Shown: positions 45,050-52,421 of the stretch, one piece after another
Layout: each line of letters opens with the position of its first letter
Numbering within the stretch: the stretch's first letter is position 1
Source of the DNA: Nitzschia sp. DOCU1
Taxonomy: Eukaryota; Bacillariophyta; Bacillariophyceae; Bacillariales; Bacillariaceae
Assembly (NCBI GenBank): GCA_951394045.1
Contig: OX595985.1
Coordinates: forward strand, 868,001-932,000
Direction of reading: 5' to 3'
Length of the DNA stretch: 64,000 nucleotides
Notes under the pieces: model-generated
The model's input: only the letters and a program-made list of their open reading frames with translations
The model's database searches: none
Told to the model about the DNA's origin: nothing
Program-made: the position numbers and the translations under genes

Positions 45050-46635
45050 TTTTCTTGCAAGGTTTCGGGAAATTGTCTGATAAGAGCATCGATCCCTTTA
45101 CTGCGTTTTGTGGACCATTCATGGGCAATGTCTTGGTCCCAGCGGAATTTATATTGGAAATCAGGGTATTCGTGCTCCTCAAACAACGGCTAGAGATGCT
45201 CGACGATCGTCGAAGGTCTCAACAAGAAGTATTTGTTGGCAATCGATCCGATCTGGCATCAGTTCCTAGTGCCGGAAGAAGACAGATGCAGCTGCCGCAT
45301 GCGGAAGGAGATGATTGTCGAAGGTCTCAACAAGAAGTATTGCCCCCTATGCGACAAAGCGGAGATCAAGATAGTCAAGGAGGCCATGATCAACGAGGCG
45401 AGGCCAATGACGACGGAGGGAACAATGCACCACCAACAGCTGCAATCGATCGGATCTGGCATCAGTTCCTAGTGCCGGAAGAAGACAGATGCAGCTGCCG
45501 CATGTGGAAGGAGACGATCGTCGAAGGTCTCAACAAGAAGTATTGCCCCCTATGCGACAAAGCGGAGATCAAGATAGTCAAGGAGGCCATGATCAACGAG
45601 GCCGAGGCCAATGACGACGGAGGGAACGATGCACCACCAACAGCTGCAATCGATCCGATCTGGCATCAGTTCCTAGTGCCGGAAGAAGACAGATGCAGCT
45701 GCCACATGCGGAAGGAGACGATTGTCGAAGGTCTCAACAAGAAGTATTGCCCCCTATGCGACAAAGCAGAGATCAAGATAATCAAGGAGGCCATGATCAA
45801 CGAGGCCGAGGCCAATGACGACGGAGGGAACGATGCACCACCAACAGCTGCAATCGATCGGATCTGGCATCAGTTCCTAGTGCCGGAAGAAGACAGATGC
45901 AGCTGCCGCATGCGGAAGGAGACGATCGTCGAAGGTCTCAACAAGAAGTATTGCCCCCTATGCGATGAAGCAGAGATCAAGATAGTCAAGGAGGCCATGA
46001 TCAACGAGGCCGAGGCCAATGACGACGGAGGGAACGATGCACCACCAACAGCTGCAATCGGTCCGATCTGGCATCAGTTCCTAGTGCCGGAAGAAGACAG
46101 ATGCAGCTGCCGCATGCGGAAGGAGACGATTGTCGAAGGTCTCAACAAGAAGTATTGCCCCCTATGCGATGAAGCAGAGATCAGGATAGTCAAGGAGGCC
46201 ATGATCAACGAGGCCAAGGCCAATGACGACGGAGGGAACGATGCACCACCAACAGCTGCAATCGATCCGATCTGGCATCAGTTCCTAGTGCCGGAAGAAG
46301 ACAGATGCAGCTGCCACATGCGGAAGGAGACGATTGTCGAAGGTCTCAACAAGAAGTATTGCCCCCTATGCGACAAAGCAGAGATCAAGATAATCAAGGA
46401 GGCCATGATCAACGAGGCCGAGGCCAATGACGACGGAGGGAACGATGCACCACCAACAGCTGCAATCGATCGGATCTGGCATCAGTTCCTAGTGCCGGAA
46501 GAAGACAGATGCAGCTGCCGCATGCGGAAGGAGACGATCGTCGAAGGTCTCAACAAGAGAGTATTGTCCCCTATGCGCCAAAGTTTAGATCAAGATAGTC
46601 AAGGAGGCCATGATCAACGAGGCCGAGGCCAATGA
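44863..46635 (+). CDS. Array open frame, 590 residues
   Basis: Starts like the two 678-residue frames and crosses the insertion at 45007. It continues through canonical units with small changes (AEIRIVKEA, CDEAE) and stops after the AAGAGAGTATTG variant leads out of frame. Coding status uncertain. Confidence 0.25.
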   Translation: MQLPHAEGDDRRRSQQEVLPPMRQSGDQDSQGGHDQRGEANDDGGNDALLLIVITVGSIGFVIFLQGFGKLSDKSIDPFTAFCGPFMGNVLVPAEFILEIRVFVLLKQRLEMLDDRRRSQQEVFVGNRSDLASVPSAGRRQMQLPHAEGDDCRRSQQEVLPPMRQSGDQDSQGGHDQRGEANDDGGNNAPPTAAIDRIWHQFLVPEEDRCSCRMWKETIVEGLNKKYCPLCDKAEIKIVKEAMINEAEANDDGGNDAPPTAAIDPIWHQFLVPEEDRCSCHMRKETIVEGLNKKYCPLCDKAEIKIIKEAMINEAEANDDGGNDAPPTAAIDRIWHQFLVPEEDRCSCRMRKETIVEGLNKKYCPLCDEAEIKIVKEAMINEAEANDDGGNDAPPTAAIGPIWHQFLVPEEDRCSCRMRKETIVEGLNKKYCPLCDEAEIRIVKEAMINEAKANDDGGNDAPPTAAIDPIWHQFLVPEEDRCSCHMRKETIVEGLNKKYCPLCDKAEIKIIKEAMINEAEANDDGGNDAPPTAAIDRIWHQFLVPEEDRCSCRMRKETIVEGLNKRVLSPMRQSLDQDSQGGHDQRGRGQ

Positions 46636-47354
46636 CGACGGAGGGAACGATGCACCACCAACAGCTGCAATTGGTCCGATCTGGCATCAGTTCCTAGTGC
46701 CGGAAAAAGACAGATGCAGCTGCCGCATGCGGAAGGAGACGATCGTCGAAGGTCTCAACAAGAAGTATTGCCCCCTATGCGACAAAGCGGAGATCAAGAT
46801 AGTCAAGGAGGCCATGATCAACGAGGCCGAGGCCAATGACGACGGAGGGAACGATGCACCACCAACAGCTGCAATCGATCCGATCTGGCATCAGTTCCTA
46901 GTGCCGGAAGAAGACAGATGCAGCTGCCGCATGCGGAAGGAGACGATCGTCGAAGGTCTCAACAAGAAGTATTGCCCCCTATGCGACAAAGCGGAGATCA
47001 AGATAGTCAAGGAGGCCATGATCAACGAGGCCGAGACCAATGACGACGGAGGGAACGATGCACTCCTCCTCATCGTCATCACTGTCGGGAGCATTGGATT
47101 TGTAATTTTCTTGCAAGGTTTTGGGAAATTGTCTGATAAGAGCATCGATCCCTTTACTGCCTTTTGTGGACCAGTCATGGGCAATGTATTGGTCCCAGCG
47201 GAATTTATATTGGAAATCAGGGTATTCGTGCTCCTCAAACAACGGCTAGAGATGCTCGACGATCGTCGAAGGTCTCAACAAGAAGTATTTGTTGGCAATC
47301 GATCCGATCTGGCATCAGTTCCTAGTGCCGGAAGAAGACAGATGCAGCTGCCGC

Positions 47355-48680
47355 ATGCGGAAGGAGATGATTGTCGAAGGTCTCAACAAGAAGTATTGCC
47401 CCCTATGCGACAAAGTGGAGGTCAAGATAGTCAAGGAGGCCATGATCAACGAGGCCGAGGCCAATGACGACGGAGGGAACGATGCACCACCAACAGCTGC
47501 AATCGATCCGATCTGGCATCAGTTCCTAGTGCCGGAAGAAGACAGATGCAGCTGCCGCATGCGGAAGGAGATGATTGTCGAAGGTCTCAACAAGAAGTAT
47601 TGCCCCCTATGCAACAAAGCGGAGATCAAGATAGTCAAGGAGGCCATGATCAACGAGGCCAAGGCCAATGACGACGGAGGGAACGATGCACCACCAACAG
47701 CTGCAATCGATCCGATCTGGCATCAGTTCCTAGTGCTGGAAGAAGACAGATGCAGCTGCCGCATGCGGAAGGAGACGATCGTCGAAGGTCTCAAGAAGTA
47801 TTGCCCCCTATGCGACAAAGCGGAGATCAAGATAGTCAAGGAGGCCATGATCAACGAGGCCAAGGCCAATGACGACGGAGGGAACGATGCACCACCAACA
47901 GCTGCAATCGATCCCATCTGGCATCAGTTCCTAGTGCTGGAAGAAGACAGATGCAGCTGCCGCATGCGGAAGGAGACGATCGTCGAAGGTCTCAACAAGA
48001 AGTATTGCCCCCTATGCGACAAAGCGGAGATCAAGATAGTCAAGGAGGCCATGATCAACGAGGCCGAGGCCAATGACGACGGAGGGAACGATGCACCACC
48101 AACAGCTGCAATCGATCCGATCTGGCATCAGTTCCTAGTGCCGGAAGATGACAGATGCAGCTGCCGCATGCGGAAGGAGACGATTGTCAAAGGTCTCAAG
48201 AAGTATTGCCCCCTATGCAACGAAGCGGAGATCAAGATAGTCAAGGAGGCTATGATCAACAAGGCCGAGGCCAATGACAATGGAGGGAAAGATGCACCAC
48301 CAACAGCTGCAATCTCCGCTGGATTGGGTTCCTTGACTTGTAATCTCCTAGTTCGCCACATAAGCACCTCTTTTGAAGGCTTTGTGTTCCCAGCAGAAGA
48401 TGCCCACGTAGGTGCTGAGGATGATAGCGTGACAGAAGCAATACTGAACAATCTTGGATGGAACAATCATTTTGTCCCCTATGAAGAAGGGACCAGCCTT
48501 GAAGAAATTCCCCCACGCAACTTCAAGAGGCTCAACGATGGACGTTTTGCGGTTTACATCCCACCCGCCAAATCAACTGGGACAGCTTGCAGAAGCTGCC
48601 GTCTTGCCGCCACCGATTGGTGCCTGGTAGATAGCAAGAGCCTTCCTATGCACTTCGTAGTTTGCATCGGTTTCTACTAG
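47355..48680 (+). CDS. Last array frame with unique C-terminal domain
   Basis: About 442 residues from an in-frame ATG in a unit (MRKEMIVEGLNKKYC); the frame is open upstream to 47289 without ATG. Five further units follow, two with a 3-base deletion (EGLKKYC), the last two diverging more (CNEAE, NDNGGKDA). After PPTAAI the repeat stops and a unique tail of about 123 residues begins (SAGLGSLTCNLLVRHISTSF), with protein-like composition (GWNNHFVPYEEGTSLEEIPP, NFKRLNDGRFAVYIPP) and CRSCR near the end. Greater divergence at the edge is what tandem arrays show. This is the best candidate for the true 3' end of a repeat gene. Its last third overlaps a minus-strand frame at 48573-48767, so one of the two is probably not real. 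Confidence 0.4.
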   Translation: MRKEMIVEGLNKKYCPLCDKVEVKIVKEAMINEAEANDDGGNDAPPTAAIDPIWHQFLVPEEDRCSCRMRKEMIVEGLNKKYCPLCNKAEIKIVKEAMINEAKANDDGGNDAPPTAAIDPIWHQFLVLEEDRCSCRMRKETIVEGLKKYCPLCDKAEIKIVKEAMINEAKANDDGGNDAPPTAAIDPIWHQFLVLEEDRCSCRMRKETIVEGLNKKYCPLCDKAEIKIVKEAMINEAEANDDGGNDAPPTAAIDPIWHQFLVPEDDRCSCRMRKETIVKGLKKYCPLCNEAEIKIVKEAMINKAEANDNGGKDAPPTAAISAGLGSLTCNLLVRHISTSFEGFVFPAEDAHVGAEDDSVTEAILNNLGWNNHFVPYEEGTSLEEIPPRNFKRLNDGRFAVYIPPAKSTGTACRSCRLAATDWCLVDSKSLPMHFVVCIGFY

Positions 48681-48767
48681 CTTCGCGCGCTGCTGTGCAC
48701 CAATGGCTCTTGCCCATTCTTGGTCGGGAAGGGCATCGGCTTCTGTCACAAATCGTTTGTCTGTCAT
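48573..48767 (-). CDS. Short protein-like frame, possible first exon
   Basis: 64 residues from a genuine ATG at 48767, with balanced composition (MTDKRFVTEADALPDQEWAR onward). It overlaps antisense to the tail of the last array frame. No continuation could be traced with confidence. It may be a gene start whose remainder was lost at the array junction, or chance. Confidence 0.25.
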   Translation of the reverse strand: MTDKRFVTEADALPDQEWARAIGAQQRAKLVETDANYEVHRKALAIYQAPIGGGKTAASASCPS

Positions 48768-48882
48768 GGCGGGAGAGCAAATGGTGTGGTTGCTTCAAGA
48801 GAAAGCGGCCGCTAGTGATACGCTAGTGATACGATATCACGCCTGTTTGCTGCAAAAAGTCGTCCAATCTACAAGATTGTGA

Positions 48883-49354
48883 GATCGCCAATGCTGCTGC
48901 AAACTCAGCCTTGGATCAGAAACAACTCCAGCAATCCTACCAGGTGGCGTACAAATTGAACGAAGTACCATCGCATGCATCCAAGAGGCCGGATCGACGG
49001 AAGTGGGACTGAGAAAAATCGACCGTTACTTGGATTACTGGATGACGTCAAGTGCGACATCCGGAGAACGGACAGACGGGTCTGTTTCGACATGTCCCTT
49101 TTTAGTAACAAGGTGACACAGCGAACAAGGTTGCATCCGCCGCTGAAAAGAATGCTGATACGATTCGCACAATGCTGGGCCTGCTGCAGGTAGATATGAA
49201 GGAACTCAAGAAGGAAATGAAGCAGGGCACCACGACAGAAACTGCAGGCCTAATCAAGCAGGGCACGACAGAAACTGCAAGCCTACGAATGGATGTGAAT
49301 GAACTGACAAAGAGCGTCAAGAAAGCTGGGCAGATCGCTAGCAAACTTGAATAA
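48883..49354 (+). pseudogene. 3' end of a coiled-coil protein gene, frameshifted
   Basis: Two overlapping protein-like frames follow one another: 48883-49113 (GGVQIERSTIACIQEAGSTE, then VGLRKIDRYLDYWM) and 49109-49354 (GDTANKVASAAEKNADTIRT, then LLQVDMKELKKEMKQG, ending KKAGQIASKLE-stop). The junction lies at about 49110 and needs a frame change; an intron with a poor splice site is the alternative. The second part is a coiled coil with a short internal duplication (GTTTETAGLIKQ/GTTETASLR). No start is visible. The final codons form the left edge of the 1.5-kb segmental duplication. Confidence 0.4.
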
Positions 49355-50822
49355 ATTCGTAAGATGCATGGGAACTAGATACTCGATATGGCTTATAGAA
49401 ACTGCTTGAATCATTCCTAGCCGGCTGCCCAACACCCTAGAAGCACAAATGCCGCTGCCCAGCCATACAGCTCTACCACAAAAAGCTGTCTCATAAAGTG
49501 ATCGCGTTGCTTCGCTCGAGAAGTCGCCGCGTTGTGAGCGACTTGTTGCTGATTGTCCAACCAGGTAGGCAGGAGCTGGTTTCGGAAGCTCCGGTCCCCC
49601 AATTTCGAATCGGCGTCCTCATCTTCGTCCTGGTCGGCGTCTTCCTCCGTGTCTGCTACACGTGAGTATTTGGCGTCGGTTTCCATTAGCTTGATAGTTT
49701 CTCGCTCGACAAACAAAAAGCCCCAGAGTGTGCGTCGGACAATTTCAGCGACCGGCAACAACACGCCCCAATAGGAATTCACGTCGCTGGTCGATGTGAG
49801 TACAGTACGACTCCGCGAAACATGGTAGGCAGGAATAAAGCATAACATCCAGCTGAACCTCGCAAGAGTATTGTATGCAAAGATTTTCCAATAAAAGGCT
49901 TCCGTCTTGTACAGTCGCTTCTGACGCAGTTGTATTTGTCTACAACTCGGAATCGATGCTCTTAGGCGCTGATATTGGTCAAGCATTGGCTGAACCACAT
50001 ACATTTGCAGCGTCAGGAGCATGCGCGAACTCGGTCGGAAACTGGAAACACGTGCACACCAAGAGTCGCTTTCGGCTTCGGCCAGTTGAATTTGGGTCTG
50101 GATCTCAAAGAGCTCCCAATCCACAAAGACGTCCCAGCATATTTGGTAGAGTACTGCCATGACAAAGCATGCAATCCACCAAGGTGATTTTCGATTCTCC
50201 GGGTGCGTAATCGCGTAGATGACCACCAACGTTGCCGAAAGGTACTTTATAGAATTCGCTTGATACGGCCAGCGCTTGTTGCTGTCATAGGCTTGACGAA
50301 GCGTTTGGAGGTACTTCAACCACAGAGGCAAAATGGCAAAGGATGGCATGATGACATTATGTAGCAGCCAAGATTCTTCCAGCAAGAGACCGCTGTCGGT
50401 AAGCCCATACTTTCCGGAAATGGTACCATAAATCACGGTCGAATAGTACGAGAGGGCAAAGAATAAATCTTGCCCTGGTCGTACCCATGACGTAATGACA
50501 TCGCCGATGAATTCGTCTCTGAAGCGTACGTGGTGCAGCGGCGCCGTAAATGCAAACTTCAACGTCCCCCAGAATCGAAATCGCCGACTCGGGGGAATCA
50601 CTGTACGCACAAGTAATACACTCAAAAAGATGATTGGAAGAATTTGGGCAGGAACATCGGATCCCTCGGGTCCTTGCATGTGATTGTACGCTTCGATGAA
50701 TAGATGAAAATTGAACAGAACGGGCATGCTCAAATCCAAGGCGGCACCAAAGACTGCCGGACCTGAAGGAGCATAAGCCGCGTTTTGTGTGGTTGTGGCA
50801 GAGGATCGAAAGAAGAAAAATG
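49338..50822. repeat. 1.5-kb segmental duplication, copy 2 of 2 (probable source)
   Basis: Nearly identical to 22019-23518. This copy lies inside an intact gene and so is the likely donor. The small difference after TAGATACT (CGATATGGCT here, ACCACACTAGCC there) shows some post-duplication change. Confidence 0.85.
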
Positions 50823-51702
50823 TCCCCAGACGCGCCAGAAGTGGATGATTGTCTCTCCATCGTTGAACAGGGCCAGAGGGTGAGGTGGATCCCAACTCGG
50901 CATCATCGTTTGCCGAAGATTCATGATTCGATGTTCGGTGCAATAAACCTTGCGTCTGGATAACATTTTCGTCTTCGCCATCATCCATGTCCCAGCTTCT
51001 CGGTGGCTCGGTTGTTCCTTCATTGTTGCCACCAGTACCAGTGGTATCTGGCTGAGATGAATCTCCATCGATGGACGACGCGTTTTCGATTCCAATCAAT
51101 CCAGCTTCATCTTCAGAATGTGCTCTACGTTGACGAACAGAAGGTGACGATGAGTTCATTCCCAAGCCTCCTCCACCGGCGGCTAAATCAGCCTCGGATT
51201 TCGTTGTTTGAGATTGTCGTATGGGGCTGGATGCCGAACGGTGCAAAGGTTGCGAATTTCGATGATGACTCGAATGTGACGACTGCGCTCCTACTGTATC
51301 CGAGGATAACTGTTGTTCGGGCATTTCAATCAAAGGACCTTCGACTCCATGTTCGTGTCCATGTAATGTTCCCGGAAGAAACAAAAGTTCATCGCAGGCT
51401 ATTCCATTCCGCCGCCAAGTACGCAACGAATACGCACACATCATTAATGTAAAAGCTAACAATGCGGGGCCTGCAGAAACAAAACGGCAGACTTAGATTC
51501 ACCGAGCAAATATCAACATATCTACGACTGCTCAATAATGTGCCTTACCTCGATAGACTCGGAGAGATGTTATATCATGTGTTTTTGTTGTCAAGTCATA
51601 GGCCAGGATACAGCCTAATATGAACAACGCCGTAGCCTTGGGCTTTAGGACCCGCTCTGAAATGGCGAAACTGCCGATAGCCGCCACTACCGAAACATCC
51701 AT
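49417..51702 (-). CDS. EXS-domain membrane protein (ERD1/XPR1/SYG1 type)
   Basis: Two exons, 51702-51549 and 51470-49417. The 78-bp intron (GTAAGG...CTGCAG, phase 1) joins DITSLRVYR to GPALLAFTLMM, giving 735 residues. Exon 1 supplies TM1 (ATALFILGCILAYDL), followed by TM2. A variable acidic/Ser-rich region follows (about residues 85-270). The EXS domain occupies the C-terminal half, with several TM helices and the signatures YQANSIKYLSATLVVIYA, WIACFVMAVLYQICWDVFVD, AYNTLARFSWMLCFIP and RRTLWGFLFVERE. There is no SPX domain, so it is closer to yeast Erd1, a Golgi phosphate recycler, than to SPX-EXS phosphate exporters. The tail has an Asp/Glu cluster and a last TM. A truncated duplicate lies at 22102-23518. 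Confidence 0.85.
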
Positions 51703-52421
51703 TGTTGAATGATGCCAGAGTGCTGAGCGGGATGAATATTATTGTAACCGTGGCCTCGAATCCGATCCAACGGTACTGTCGCAGCAGCACCTTATTTTAC
51801 AGTTCACTTATCCCTGGGGACCCGAGCAAATTAAAAGCAATCGATTTCCTTCGACGTATCAGAAAGCACTAAGGTCTACAAAATCCCTCAAGAGGCGCGG
51901 AGGGACAACTATAAAATAGAATGCCAGTAGCGACCGTCGACTACCTTGCAGTGTATTAAGACTGGGATTGTTGCTTTCCTCCAGCATTTCTCCCCCTGTC
52001 ATCATCGTGACACACTCTTTGCATTGCTTCCGTGCCTACACCTCTCCGTGTGTGACCCTCGGAATAAATCTACGTAGATGCAGTACCGGCGCGGGTACGT
52101 GGCCGCCAACGGATAGTTCCCAATCGACTACTTTGAAAGCATAATTCCAACAGCCTGTTGTTGACGGACAGACCTCGAAAAGATGCGAACGCGCACGCGC
52201 GACCCGTTTCATTCGACTGACTCCTTCGACTATTGGACGACATCCCACTCTATCCGATGAGCGCAGACCACCCACCATGACTTTTGATGTGGTGGCACCC
52301 TGTTGTATGTGATGAGAACACCTCCACCTACCCTCCCTTCATTCAATAGTCTACGCTGTATCAGAATCGGCGCCTCTCTGCTCTACTAGAAACGATATAA
52401 GTGTTATTGAGCAGCAGTATC
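51703..52421. promoter_or_regulatory. Divergent intergenic region EXS gene/SYF1
   Basis: About 720 bp between the start of the EXS gene (-) and the SYF1 ATG (+). No credible ORF; an 80-residue frame at 52036-52278 (-) lacks coding character. ACGATATAAG at 52391-52400, about 20-30 bp before the SYF1 ATG, is TATA-like but too close to be confident. Confidence 0.35.

Larger units (their letters stand above)
27868..48311 (+). repeat. 20-kb tandem array of 204-bp coding-type units
   Basis: Head-to-tail units of 204 bp (68 codons), about 85 in number if the 13 insertions are excluded. The consensus unit begins MINEAEANDDGGNDAPPTAA, continues IDPIWHQFLVPEEDRCSCRM, then RKETIVEGLNKKYCPLCDKA and EIKIVKEA. 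Each holds C-x-C, 15 residues, C-x2-C, a possible zinc site. Units are almost identical: most differences are single substitutions (IDP/IDR/IGP, CRM/CHM, CDK/CDE) or recurring one-base indels. Stops come from CAAAGTTTAG variants (at 29478, 34446, 35278 and others) and from one-base deletions, so no single frame spans the array. Unit length divisible by 3 and the Cys pattern point to a former or present repeat protein. Confidence 0.93.

Noticed and set aside
28360..47500. Recurrent minus-strand frames across the units (CSCWWCIVPSVV type)
   Set aside because: They are shadows of the repeat: Cys/Trp-rich and hydrophobic, ending at unit boundaries, with no start context.
27868..48311. CRISPR-like array
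   Set aside because: Units are 204 bp, contiguous, without spacers, and code in frame; the setting is eukaryotic.
52036..52278. 80-residue minus-strand frame between EXS and SYF1
   Set aside because: Composition is unlike coding sequence, there is no domain, and it lies in a divergent promoter region.
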